From: Mycolicibacterium bacteremicum
GTDB taxonomy: Bacteria > Actinomycetota > Actinomycetes > Mycobacteriales > Mycobacteriaceae
Assembly: GCF_943913955.1 (NCBI RefSeq)
Contig: NZ_CALUAE010000031.1
Location: forward strand, 1 to 64,000
Length of the DNA stretch: 64,000 nucleotides
Reading direction: 5' to 3'
Below, piece after piece: positions 26,502 through 34,256 of this stretch. Numbering within the stretch: the first letter of the stretch is position 1; every line of letters begins with the position of its first letter. The notes under the pieces were generated by a model. The model had not been told where the DNA came from, made no database searches, and was given only the letters and a program-made list of their open reading frames with translations. Both the position numbers and the translations under genes were made by a program.

Positions 26502-27055
26502 GCGCGGACCGCCTTCAGTCGGGCCTGGTAGCGCTTCTTCTGTTCGGCCGCCTTCGCCTCCGCCTCGGCCATCCGGGCGATCATCGGCGCGCGCCAGCAG
26601 TGACAGATGGCCAGCGCCAGCGCGTCGGCGGCGTCGGCGGGAGTCGGCTTCTGTTGCAGCGCAAGAATTTTGGTGACCATGGTGGTGATCTGCGCCTTGT
26701 CGGCACGCCCGTTACCGGTCACCGCGGCCTTCACCTCCGAGGGCGTGTGGAAGTACACATCGATACCGCGGCGCGCCGCGGCCAGCGCGATCACCCCGCC
26801 GGCCTGGGCGGTGCCCATCGCGGTGTTGGCGTTGTGGTTGGCGAACACCCGCTCGATGGCGATGACATCGGGGACGTGGGTGTCCATCCAGTGCTCGACC
26901 GTATCGCTGATGGTCAGCAACCGCTTCTGCAGCGGTTCGTCGGCGGGCGTGCGCACGACGTCGACGTCGAGCGCGGTGACGTGCCGGCCGCGCCCACTCT
27001 CGATCATCGACAACCCGCAGCGCGTCAACCCGGGATCGACTCCCATTACCCGCAC
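26498..27055 (-). CDS. ruvC: Holliday junction resolvase RuvC
   Basis: A 185-residue RNase H-fold endonuclease. The acidic catalytic residues are in VMGVDPGLTRCG (first Asp), VIAIERVFANHNANT (Glu) and ADAADALALAICH (last Asp pair). It cuts Holliday junctions symmetrically at the end of recombination repair. The start is GTG 27055 (ATG 27046 possible), with an AGGGG purine run upstream. An SOS box lies 17 bases before the start. First gene of ruvC-ruvA-ruvB. Confidence 0.96.
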   Translation of the reverse strand: MRVMGVDPGLTRCGLSMIESGRGRHVTALDVDVVRTPADEPLQKRLLTISDTVEHWMDTHVPDVIAIERVFANHNANTAMGTAQAGGVIALAAARRGIDVYFHTPSEVKAAVTGNGRADKAQITTMVTKILALQQKPTPADAADALALAICHCWRAPMIARMAEAEAKAAEQKKRYQARLKAVRA

Positions 27056-27071
27056 GCCAACCCCTTCACAT

Positions 27072-27087
27072 CAGAACACCTGTTCGA
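27072..27087. promoter_or_regulatory. SOS box upstream of ruvCAB
   Basis: CAGAACACCTGTTCGA matches TCGAAC-N4-GTTCGA at 10 of 12 fixed positions, with one perfect half-site. It lies just upstream of ruvC on the minus strand, where LexA repression of ruvCAB is expected from M. tuberculosis. Two mismatches in one arm suggest weaker binding than at 1275-1290. Confidence 0.75.
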
Positions 27088-27129
27088 TAGGTTAGCGGCC
27101 CGCACCGACACTGCGCGGCAGGGACACGC

Positions 27130-27438
27130 TCAGATGACGAAGTGTCCGGACCGCCAGCCGCGGGCCACCTGCAGGGCCAACTCCTCGATACGCGCCCCGG
27201 ACCGGCGCCACCCGCGCACCAGGACGGTCTCGACCTCGACGCCATCGCGTTCGATGATGATCCGCCAGCGCACCCCGAGACCTTTGGCGGCGAACCAGAA
27301 CGGCCACAGCAGCAGCAGCGGCGTGGCCAGCAGGAGCCCGAGTAGCCCGTCGAAGGCCAGGTCGGCGACATCACCGAACGGCCACCAGCGCCGGCGCACC
27401 GACCATTGCACACCACTGGGATCCGTCACGACAGCCAC
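27130..27438 (-). CDS. Small membrane protein of unknown function
   Basis: About 102 residues beginning VAVVTDPSGVQWSVRRRWWPFGD. A hydrophobic stretch (LLGLLLATPLLLLWPFWFAA) forms one or two helices and is followed by a basic domain with WRIIIERDGVEVETVLVRGWRRS and RIEELALQVARGW. I know no function. The frame is open to 27495, but that would overlap the divergent gene at 27469; GTG 27438 or 27429 fits better. It lies upstream of ruvC on the same strand, 58 bases beyond the SOS box region. Confidence 0.65.
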   Translation of the reverse strand: MAVVTDPSGVQWSVRRRWWPFGDVADLAFDGLLGLLLATPLLLLWPFWFAAKGLGVRWRIIIERDGVEVETVLVRGWRRSGARIEELALQVARGWRSGHFVI

Positions 27439-27468
27439 CGGGACATCTTGCCGTGGCAGGCTGGAACC

Positions 27469-28116
27469 ATGCGAGTCGTCATTGCCGGTGGACACGGAAA
27501 GATCGCGCTCATCCTGGAGAGGCTGCTCGCCGAACGTGGTGACACGGCGGTCGGCCTGGTGCGCAACCCGGCGCAGGTGCCGGATCTGCAGGCGATCGGG
27601 GCACAGGCGGCGGTGCTCGATCTGGAGCGCAGTGCGGCCGGCGAGGTGGCCGAGGTGCTGCGCGGGGCCGATGCGGTGGTGTTCGCCGCCGGGGCCGGAC
27701 CGGGCAGCGGGGTCGAGCGCAAACAGACCGTCGACCGCGACGCCGCGATCCTGTTGGCCGATGCCGCCGAGGCCGCCGGGGTGGACCGCTACGTGATGGT
27801 GTCCGCGATGTCGGCCGACGACCGCAGCCTCGACGATTCCTACGACGAGGTGTTCCGGGCCTACCTCATCGCCAAATCGGAGGCCGACGCCGACGTGCGG
27901 GGGCGCGCCGGGCTGCGGAGCACGATCGTGCGCCCGGGCCGGCTGACCGACGAGGCCGGCACCGGCCGGGTGCAGATCGCCGAGTCCACCGGACGGGGCG
28001 AGATCCCCCGCGCCGATGTGGCGGCGGTGCTGCTGGCCGTGCTCGACGATCCCGGCACGGCCGGACGCACCTTCGAGCTGATCGGCGGGGACACCCCGAT
28101 CAGCGACGCGCTCTGA
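27469..28116 (+). CDS. NAD(P)-binding atypical SDR family protein
   Basis: A 215-residue Rossmann-fold protein. The dinucleotide-binding motif GGHGKIALILERLL follows the first strand (MRVVIAG), and LVRNPAQ is the cofactor-selecting strand end. YVMVSAMSAD and STIVRPGRLTDE are typical of the SDR_a5/NmrA-like group of NAD(P)H-binding proteins. No catalytic Tyr-Lys pair is evident, so it may be a redox sensor or epimerase-like enzyme. The substrate is unknown. It converges with yebC with a 7-base gap. Confidence 0.85.
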   Translation: MRVVIAGGHGKIALILERLLAERGDTAVGLVRNPAQVPDLQAIGAQAAVLDLERSAAGEVAEVLRGADAVVFAAGAGPGSGVERKQTVDRDAAILLADAAEAAGVDRYVMVSAMSADDRSLDDSYDEVFRAYLIAKSEADADVRGRAGLRSTIVRPGRLTDEAGTGRVQIAESTGRGEIPRADVAAVLLAVLDDPGTAGRTFELIGGDTPISDAL

Positions 28117-28123
28117 AAGGGGC

Positions 28124-28879
28124 TCAGTCCTCGTCGAGCTGGGCGGCGACGTCGTCGGGAATGTCGACGTTGGTGTAGACGTCCTGCACGTCGTCGCTGT
28201 CCTCGAGCGCGTCGACGAGCTTGAGCACCTTGCGGGCGGCCTCCAGGTCGACCTGCACGCTGACCGACGGCTGGAAGCTGGCCTCGGCGGAGTCGTAGTC
28301 GATACCGGCTTCCTGCAGGGCGGTGCGCACGGCGACGAGGTCGGTGGGTTCGGAGATGACCTCGAAGCTGTCCCCCAGGTCGTTGATCTCTTCGGCGCCG
28401 GCCTCCAGGACCGCGGCCAGCACGTCGTCCTCGGACAGCCCGTTCTTCTCCAGCGTAATGATGCCCTTGCGGGAGAACAGGTAGGACACCGAACCCGGGT
28501 CGGCCATGTTGCCGCCGTTGCGGGTCATCGCCACCCGGACCTCGCCGGCGGCCCGGTTCTTGTTGTCGGTCAGGCACTCGACGAGGACGGCCACCCCATT
28601 GGGGCCGTAGCCCTCGTAGGTGATGGTCTGCCAGTCGGCGCCGCCGGCCTCTTCGCCGGCGCCGCGCTTGCGGGCCCGCTCGATGTTGTCGTTGGGGACG
28701 GAGTTCTTCTTGGCCTTCTGGATGGCGTCGTAGAGGGTCGGGTTGCCACCAGGGTCACCACCACCGGTGCGCGCGGCGACCTCGATGTTCTTGATCAGCT
28801 TGGCGAAGTTCTTGCCACGACGGGCGTCGATGATCGCCTTCTTGTGCTTGGTGGTGGCCCACTTGGAATGGCCGCTCAT
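28124..28879 (-). CDS. yebC: YebC/PmpR-family protein
   Basis: A 251-residue protein. The family opening MSGHSKWATTKHKKAIIDARRGKNFAKL is complete, followed by the NPTLYDAIQKAKKNSVPNDNIERA and YEGYGPNGVAVLVE segments and an acidic C-terminus. Members have been described as transcription regulators and, more recently, as translation factors that relieve ribosome stalling at proline stretches. The start ATG 28879 follows an AGAGGG purine run. It is commonly near ruvCAB in bacteria, as here. Confidence 0.94.
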   Translation of the reverse strand: MSGHSKWATTKHKKAIIDARRGKNFAKLIKNIEVAARTGGGDPGGNPTLYDAIQKAKKNSVPNDNIERARKRGAGEEAGGADWQTITYEGYGPNGVAVLVECLTDNKNRAAGEVRVAMTRNGGNMADPGSVSYLFSRKGIITLEKNGLSEDDVLAAVLEAGAEEINDLGDSFEVISEPTDLVAVRTALQEAGIDYDSAEASFQPSVSVQVDLEAARKVLKLVDALEDSDDVQDVYTNVDIPDDVAAQLDED

Positions 28880-29025
28880 GCAGATACGCCCTCTTTCTGG
28901 TGAAACGTCAGTTGACCAGTCTACGGGCACCGGCGGCCCGGACCGTTGTACCGGGGCGTCAATGCAGCGCTCCGACGGTCGGCAATGAACATGTGTTAAC
29001 TGAGCCACAGTCACTGGTCGGCTAA

Positions 29026-29041
29026 CTTACTCCAAAGTAAG
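29026..29041. promoter_or_regulatory. Perfect palindrome upstream of the acyl-CoA dehydrogenase
   Basis: CTTACT-CCAA-AGTAAG is a perfect 6-base inverted repeat with a 4-base spacer, 9 bases before the start codon. It has the size and position of a TetR- or GntR-type operator. No regulator gene is adjacent on this side; the nearest TetR gene is at 31279. The region 28880-29050 is the divergent promoter region shared with yebC. Confidence 0.5.
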
Positions 29042-29050
29042 GTACGAGCC

Positions 29051-30262
29051 ATGACCTTCTCCCTGGAGTTGTCCTCCGACCTGCTCGACGTGCAGAAGTG
29101 GGTTCACGAGTTCGCCGCCGACGTCGTGCGGCCGGCCGCCCCCGAGTGGGACGAGCGCGAAGAAACACCGTGGCCGGTCATCGCCGAGGCCGCCAAGATC
29201 GGCCTCTACTCGATGGAGTTCTTCGCCGAGCAGGCCGCCGAACCGTCCGGCCTCGGCATGATCGTGGCCTTCGAGGAGATGTTCTGGGGTGACGCGGGCA
29301 TTGCGCTGTCGATCCTGGGAACCGGGCTGGCCGCGGCATCACTGGCCGGCAGCGGCACCCCTGAGCAGATCGGCGAGTGGCTGCCGCAGATGTTCGGCAC
29401 GGTCGAGGACCCGAAGGTGGCGGCATTCTGCTCGTCGGAACCCGGGGCCGGTTCCGATGTGGGGGCCATCCTGACCCGCGCCCGCTATGACGAGGCCACC
29501 GATGAGTGGGTGCTCAACGGCACCAAGACCTGGGCCACCAACGGCGGTATCGCCGAGGTCCACATCGTGGTCGCCTCGGTCTACCCGGAGCTGGGCAGCC
29601 GCGGCCAGGCGTCCTTCATCATCCCGCCCGAGACACCGGGTTTCAGCCAGGGACAGAAGTTCCTCAAGCACGGTATCCGCGCCTCGCACACCGCCGAGGT
29701 GGTGCTCGACGACGTGCGCATCCCGGGCCGGCTGATCGTCGGCGGCCGGGACAAGTTCGAGGCCCGCATCGCCAAGGTGCGGGAGGGCAAGCGGGCCGCC
29801 GGCCAGGCGGCGATGGCCACCTTCGAGCGCACCCGCCCCACGGTCGGCGCGATGGCGGTCGGGGTGGCCCGCGCCGCCTACGAGTACGCCCTCGACTACG
29901 CCTGCGAGCGTGAGCAATTCGGCCGCAAGATCGGCGAATTCCAGGGTGTGGCGTTCAAACTGGCCGATATGAAGGCGCGTATCGACGCCGCCCGCCTGCT
30001 GGTCTACCGGGCCGGCTGGATGGCGCGCAACGGCAAGGCCTTCGAGTCCGCCGAGGGGTCGATGGCCAAGCTGGTCGCCAGCGAGACCGCCACCTACGTC
30101 ACCGACGAGGCGATCCAGATCCTCGGTGGCAACGGCTACACCCGGGAGTACCCGGTGGAGCGCATGCACCGCGACGCGAAGATCTTCACCATCTTCGAGG
30201 GCACCAGCGAGATCCAGCGTCTGGTGATGGCCCGCACGCTGACCGGGCTGGCGATCCGCTGA
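29051..30262 (+). CDS. Acyl-CoA dehydrogenase
   Basis: A 403-residue FAD enzyme that introduces the alpha-beta double bond into an acyl-CoA. N-terminal helices, CSSEPGAGSDVGAI (flavin contact), the WVLNGTKTWATNGG strand region, ACEREQFGRKIGEFQGV and IQILGGNGYTREYPVERMHRDAK are all present. The catalytic base is Glu383 in IFEGTSEIQRL. Length is normal. The chain-length specificity cannot be read. It converges with an SDR gene across a one-base gap. Confidence 0.93.
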   Translation: MTFSLELSSDLLDVQKWVHEFAADVVRPAAPEWDEREETPWPVIAEAAKIGLYSMEFFAEQAAEPSGLGMIVAFEEMFWGDAGIALSILGTGLAAASLAGSGTPEQIGEWLPQMFGTVEDPKVAAFCSSEPGAGSDVGAILTRARYDEATDEWVLNGTKTWATNGGIAEVHIVVASVYPELGSRGQASFIIPPETPGFSQGQKFLKHGIRASHTAEVVLDDVRIPGRLIVGGRDKFEARIAKVREGKRAAGQAAMATFERTRPTVGAMAVGVARAAYEYALDYACEREQFGRKIGEFQGVAFKLADMKARIDAARLLVYRAGWMARNGKAFESAEGSMAKLVASETATYVTDEAIQILGGNGYTREYPVERMHRDAKIFTIFEGTSEIQRLVMARTLTGLAIR

Positions 30263-30263
30263 G

Positions 30264-31118
30264 TCAGCGCACCAGCGTCGCTCCCCCATCCAGACGGATC
30301 TGCTGACCGGTCATGAACCGGGATTCGTCGGCGAGCAGATATAACGCGGCGTAGGCGGTCTCCCAGGTGCTGGCCCGGCCCATCTTGAGTTTGACGACCT
30401 CGCCGTAGGCCTCGACGACCTCCTCGGGGGTGTGCCCGAACAATTTCTGGGAATCGTGATTGCCCAGAGTGGAGTCGATCGGGCCCAGCATCAACGTGTT
30501 GGCCCGCACCCCCGCCTCGGCGAACTGCACCGCGGTCAGTTCGGTGATGTAGTTCAGCCCGCACTTGCCCAGCGCATACGGCATGATGCCGATGTTCAGC
30601 CCGACCTCGTTCTTCACACTGGCGATCGAGGAGAAGTTGACGATGCTGCCGGTGCTGACGCCCTCGTTCTGCTGCATGCACTCGGCGGCATAGAGGTTGC
30701 AATGGTAGGCCCCGAGCATGTTCACGTTGATGCCACGGTTGAAGTTCTCCGTGGTCATGGAGTTGGTCTGAAAGTCGAACGGCGGATTGACCGCCGCGCT
30801 GTAGACCATGCCGTCCACTCGGCCGCTGCGGGCCATGATGGTGTCGAAAATGCGTCGGCAGTCTTCTTTTTCGGCGACGTCGGCCTGTACCGCATAGGCC
30901 GTGCGCCCCTCGGCGTTGATCAGGTCTGCGGTCTCCTGCGCGGAATCGAGGTTGATGTCGACGGCCACCACCTCGGCTCCGTGCCGGGCGGCCAGCAGCG
31001 CGGTCGCCCGGCCGTTGCCGACGGTGTCGCCGGGCATCTGCCCGCCGCCGACGACGACGACCACCTTGCCGGACAGATCGAAGGCGGTGCGTTCCTTGGA
31101 GGCGAAATCGGTTGTCAT
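30264..31118 (-). CDS. Short-chain dehydrogenase/reductase
   Basis: A 284-residue SDR. The cofactor loop is lengthened, VVGGGQMPGDTVGNGRA, rather than the compact TGxxxGxG. The catalytic Ser (SSIASV), Tyr and Lys (PYALGKCG) are present, and the C-terminal MTGQQIRLDGGATL is typical. It would oxidise or reduce an alcohol or ketone, perhaps a fatty or steroid-like intermediate. It is divergent from a TetR gene, with a repeated operator between them, so its expression is probably ligand-controlled. Confidence 0.88.
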   Translation of the reverse strand: MTTDFASKERTAFDLSGKVVVVVGGGQMPGDTVGNGRATALLAARHGAEVVAVDINLDSAQETADLINAEGRTAYAVQADVAEKEDCRRIFDTIMARSGRVDGMVYSAAVNPPFDFQTNSMTTENFNRGINVNMLGAYHCNLYAAECMQQNEGVSTGSIVNFSSIASVKNEVGLNIGIMPYALGKCGLNYITELTAVQFAEAGVRANTLMLGPIDSTLGNHDSQKLFGHTPEEVVEAYGEVVKLKMGRASTWETAYAALYLLADESRFMTGQQIRLDGGATLVR

Positions 31119-31177
31119 GAATCCTCTTTCACAGTGATGGCCCGTCCCGGGCAGCCGACTGCGGCGTCCGCCGAGAA
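31115..31177 (-). pseudogene. Possible remnant of a 3Fe-4S ferredoxin C-terminus
   Basis: Just before the SDR, in the minus-strand frame whose TGA overlaps the SDR ATG, the translation reads QFSADAAVGCPGRAITVKED. The segment AVGCPGRAITV matches the usual end of small ferredoxins (a final cluster Cys followed by Pro and an Ala-Ile strand). No start or N-terminal Cys motifs exist upstream; the reading runs straight into the operator repeats at 31178. It looks like a truncated gene tail, but the similarity is short and could be chance. Confidence 0.35.
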
Positions 31178-31239
31178 CTGACCAAACGTACAGCCATTTC
31201 CTGACCGATCGTACAGATATATGCTGTACGAATGGTCAG
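31178..31239. promoter_or_regulatory. Three-copy operator array between the SDR and TetR genes
   Basis: A 16-base element CTGACC-N3-CGTACAG occurs directly at 31178-31193 and 31201-31216, and inverted at 31224-31239. Start positions are spaced exactly 23 bases apart. The second and third copies form a long palindrome centred at 31220 (31200-31240) with 14 of 17 or better paired positions. This is the expected binding region for the adjacent TetR protein, and overlaps the divergent promoters. Confidence 0.75.
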
Positions 31240-31278
31240 GGACCTGAAAAGTGTAAGCGGCATGACATCGGCGCCTCG

Positions 31279-31848
31279 TTGACGACGTCAGCCCTGAGCA
31301 CCCGGCAGCGGCTGATGGCCGCTGCCGTGGAATCGTTTCGTCGGCACAGCGTCGCCGGCACCTCCCTGCAGATGATCTCCGACGAACTCGGCCTGACAAA
31401 ATCCGCCATCTATCACCATTTCCGGACCCGCGACGAGCTCCTCGAAGCGATTCTCGAACCGGTCATGGGCCACCTCGAACAGCGGGTGGCCGTCGCCGAG
31501 ACAGCCCGAGGCCCCCGCGCTCAGGCCGAGGCCATGCTGACCGGCTTCGTCGCTCTGGCCGTCGCCCACCGTGACCTGATACCGGTACTCACCGGCGATC
31601 CGGGCGTCGGCGATTTCCTGCGCAACCGACCGGACTGGGGTTCCGTCGTCCAGCGCCAACTCGAACTACTGGCCGACGTCGAGCCCGGCATGGGAGGCCA
31701 GGTCCGGGCGGCCGTGGTGATGGCCGGTATCGCCGCGGCCGTCGGCGTGGACTATCCCGAGGCCGAGGCCGATCTCACCAGGCTGCGCGATGAACTGATC
31801 ACCGCGGGCCGGCGCACCCTCGGCCTGCGCTCGCCGCGCGGGAACTGA
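31279..31848 (+). CDS. TetR-family transcription regulator
   Basis: A 189-residue repressor. The N-terminal helix-turn-helix reads RLMAAAVESFRRHSVAGTSLQ then ISDELGLTKSAIYHHFRTRDELL, the TetR signature. The C-terminal helical domain would bind an acyl- or steroid-type ligand and dimerise. No in-frame ATG or GTG exists near the start, so TTG 31279 is used. It is divergent from the SDR gene and close to the operator array; it likely controls both genes. pdxT converges with it. Confidence 0.9.
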   Translation: MTTSALSTRQRLMAAAVESFRRHSVAGTSLQMISDELGLTKSAIYHHFRTRDELLEAILEPVMGHLEQRVAVAETARGPRAQAEAMLTGFVALAVAHRDLIPVLTGDPGVGDFLRNRPDWGSVVQRQLELLADVEPGMGGQVRAAVVMAGIAAAVGVDYPEAEADLTRLRDELITAGRRTLGLRSPRGN

Positions 31849-31850
31849 AG

Positions 31851-32435
31851 TCAGGACAGCGACTCGACGAACATCCGGTGCACCCGGCGATCCCCGGTCA
31901 TCTCCGGGTGAAAGGACGTCGCCAGCACCGTGCCTTGGCGCACCGCGACGGGATGACCTGCGGCGGTGGCCAATACCTCGACCGCTGGTCCGACCCGCTC
32001 CACCCACGGGGCCCGGATGAACACGGCGTGCACCTCGGAATCCAGCCCGGTGAACGGGATCGACTCCTCAAACGAGTCCACCTGCCGCCCGAACGCGTTG
32101 CGCCGCACCGTCATGTCGATACCGCCCAGCGGCAGCGCCTCCCGGCCCGGTACCCCGGCATCCTCGATCGAGGTGGCCAGCAGGATCATGCCCGCGCACG
32201 ATCCGTAGGCGGGCATACCGTCGGCCAGCCGGGCGCGCAACGGCTCCAGCAGCCCGAACTCGCGCAGCAGGTGACTCATGGCGGTCGATTCCCCACCCGG
32301 GATCACCAGGGCGTCCACCGAGTTCAGCTCGGTGAGCCGACGCACGGTGCACGCTCGGGCGCCGGCCTCGGTCAAGGCCGCGAGGTGTTCGCGGGTGTCG
32401 CCCTGCAGCGCGAGAACCCCGACCCGGACCGTCAC
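31851..32435 (-). CDS. pdxT: Pyridoxal 5'-phosphate synthase glutaminase subunit PdxT
   Basis: A 194-residue class I glutamine amidotransferase. It has VLALQGDTREHLAAL, the PGGESTAM oxyanion strand, the nucleophilic Cys in AYGSCAGMILLA and the His-Glu pair in ATSFHPEMTGD. It frees ammonia from glutamine for PdxS, which makes pyridoxal phosphate. GTG 32435 overlaps the tesB stop by 4 bases. The pair pdxS and pdxT is split by a thioesterase gene, as in M. tuberculosis. Confidence 0.95.
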   Translation of the reverse strand: MTVRVGVLALQGDTREHLAALTEAGARACTVRRLTELNSVDALVIPGGESTAMSHLLREFGLLEPLRARLADGMPAYGSCAGMILLATSIEDAGVPGREALPLGGIDMTVRRNAFGRQVDSFEESIPFTGLDSEVHAVFIRAPWVERVGPAVEVLATAAGHPVAVRQGTVLATSFHPEMTGDRRVHRMFVESLS

Positions 32436-33280
32436 TTCGCGGGCGGGACGAAGTCGCGCTGGTAGCGGGTCAACCCCTCCTGCATGACGGCCGCGACCAT
32501 CTCGCCGTACTGGTTGAACAGCTTGCCCTGGGTCAGCGCCCGCCCACCGCAGGCCGACGGCGAGGACTGGTCGTAGAGCAGCCATTCGTCGGCCCGGAAC
32601 GGCCGCATGAACCACATCGCGTGATCCAGCGAGGCGATCATCAGGTGCTTGCGTTCCTCGGGATGGTTCACCTGCGCCGACCCCAGCAGGGTCAGGTCAC
32701 TCAGATAGGCCAGCGCACAGATGTGCAGCACCGGATCATCGGGCAGCGGGTCGCGGTGCCGAAACCACACCTGTTGCTGAGATGCCTTGCCCGGCACCTT
32801 GTTCACCTTGTCGCGGGGGACGATGCGGACGTCCCACTCGTCGAACTGGCGGAAGCTGGCGTCGTCGAACACCTTGGCGTTGGTCTTGAAGCCGGGTACC
32901 TCGTCGGGACCGGGCGCCGACGGCATGGCGTCCTGGTGTTCGATACCGGACTGATCGGTCTGGAACGACGCGGACATGCTGAAGATGGTCTGCCCGTGCT
33001 GCACGGCGCTGACCCGCCGGGTGGCAAACGATCCGCCGTCGCGGATGCGCTCGACCAGGTAGACCGACGGTGACCGGGCGTCGCCGGGGCGCAGGAAGTA
33101 GCCGTGCAGCGAGTGCACCTGGAACTTGGGGTCGACGGTGCGGACCGCCGACACCAGCGACTGACCGGCGACGTGGCCACCGAAAGTCCGCTGCAGGAAC
33201 CCGGATTCGGGGCTGAACACACCGCCCCGGTAGATGTCGACCTCAAGCTGCTCGAGGTCGAGGATCTCCTCGATGGACAC
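32432..33280 (-). CDS. tesB: Acyl-CoA thioesterase II (TesB2-like)
   Basis: A 282-residue double hot-dog thioesterase. The N-terminal hot-dog has TFGGHVAGQSLVSAVRTV and VHSLHGYFLRPGDA; the C-terminal one has LDHAMWFMRPFRADEWLLYDQSSPSACGGRALTQGK with the catalytic region. It hydrolyses acyl-CoA to free acid and CoA. It sits between pdxS and pdxT with short spacing (3 bases and a 4-base overlap), so it is cotranscribed although no metabolic link with vitamin B6 is evident. Confidence 0.93.
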   Translation of the reverse strand: MSIEEILDLEQLEVDIYRGGVFSPESGFLQRTFGGHVAGQSLVSAVRTVDPKFQVHSLHGYFLRPGDARSPSVYLVERIRDGGSFATRRVSAVQHGQTIFSMSASFQTDQSGIEHQDAMPSAPGPDEVPGFKTNAKVFDDASFRQFDEWDVRIVPRDKVNKVPGKASQQQVWFRHRDPLPDDPVLHICALAYLSDLTLLGSAQVNHPEERKHLMIASLDHAMWFMRPFRADEWLLYDQSSPSACGGRALTQGKLFNQYGEMVAAVMQEGLTRYQRDFVPPAK

Positions 33281-33283
33281 GCG

Positions 33284-34189
33284 TTACCAGCCGCGCTCGG
33301 CGAGCCGGTGCGGTGCCGGGATGTCGTCGACGTTGATGCCGACCATCGCCTCGCCCAGTCCGCGGGAGACCTTGGCCAGCACATCGGGATCGTCGTAGAA
33401 GGTCGTCGCCTTCACGATCGCTGCGGCACGCGCGGCCGGGTCACCGGACTTGAAGATGCCCGAGCCGACGAACACACCCTCGGCGCCGAGTTGCATCATC
33501 ATCGCCGCATCGGCCGGGGTCGCGATACCACCGGCGGTGAACAGCGTGACCGGCAGCTTGCCGGCCTTGGCCACCTCGGCCACCAGCTCATAGGGCGCCT
33601 GCAGGTCCTTGGCGGCGACGAACAACTCGTCCTCGGACAGCGATGTCAGGCGGCGGATCTCAGCGCCGATCTTGCGCATGTGGGTGGTGGCATTGGAGAC
33701 GTCACCGGTGCCGGCCTCACCCTTGGAGCGGATCATCGCCGCCCCCTCGGTGATCCGGCGCAGCGCCTCGCCCAGGTTGGTCGCCCCGCACACGAACGGC
33801 ACGGTGAAGCGCCACTTGTCGATGTGGTTGGCGTAGTCGGCCGGGGTCAGCACCTCGGACTCGTCGATGTAATCCACACCCAACGACTGCAGGATCTGCG
33901 CCTCGACGAAGTGCCCGATACGCACCTTGGCCATCACCGGGATGGTGACCGCGTCGATGATGCCCTCGATCATGTCCGGATCGCTCATCCGCGACACCCC
34001 GCCCTGGGCACGGATGTCGGCGGGCACCCGCTCCAGCGCCATCACGGCCACTGCACCGGCGCCCTCGGCGATACGCGCCTGCTCGGGGGTGACGACGTCC
34101 ATGATGACCCCGCCCTTGAGCATCTCGGCCATCCCACGCTTGACCCGCGCGGTACCGGTCTGACTGCCGTTCTGCCCGACGGTATCCAT
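33284..34189 (-). CDS. pdxS: Pyridoxal 5'-phosphate synthase lyase subunit PdxS
   Basis: A 301-residue (beta/alpha)8 barrel enzyme that condenses ribose 5-phosphate, glyceraldehyde 3-phosphate and ammonia to pyridoxal phosphate. Visible: GGVIMDVVTPEQARIAE, MAKVRIGHFVEAQIL (active Lys), VDYIDESEVLTPAD, FVCGATNLGEALRRI and FTAGGIATPADAAMMM. The start is ATG 34189 because AAGGAG lies 8 bases before it; a GTG at 34204 in the same frame would place that site within the gene. Confidence 0.96.
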   Translation of the reverse strand: MDTVGQNGSQTGTARVKRGMAEMLKGGVIMDVVTPEQARIAEGAGAVAVMALERVPADIRAQGGVSRMSDPDMIEGIIDAVTIPVMAKVRIGHFVEAQILQSLGVDYIDESEVLTPADYANHIDKWRFTVPFVCGATNLGEALRRITEGAAMIRSKGEAGTGDVSNATTHMRKIGAEIRRLTSLSEDELFVAAKDLQAPYELVAEVAKAGKLPVTLFTAGGIATPADAAMMMQLGAEGVFVGSGIFKSGDPAARAAAIVKATTFYDDPDVLAKVSRGLGEAMVGINVDDIPAPHRLAERGW

Positions 34190-34218
34190 CACAATCTCCT
34201 TCACTCACCTACTGAAAC

Positions 34219-34247
34219 AGTCTAAACGTGGCGCCAAATCGAATGAA
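34219..34247 (-). promoter_or_regulatory. Probable promoter of pdxS-tesB-pdxT
   Basis: On the minus strand TTCATT (complement of 34242-34247) and TAGACT (complement of 34219-34224) are separated by 17 bases. The -10 matches TANNNT and the transcript would carry a short leader with the AAGGAG site. Confidence 0.4.
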
Positions 34248-34256
34248 TCCGCAGTC

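Noticed and set aside
28984..29000. SOS-like palindrome GAACATGTGTT upstream of the acyl-CoA dehydrogenase
   Set aside because: Only one arm resembles the consensus; the GTTCGA half reads GTTAAC, so the match is too weak to call.
31279..31281. Alternative ATG at 31262 for the TetR gene
   Set aside because: It is in another frame and meets a stop after six codons, so the TTG at 31279 is kept.
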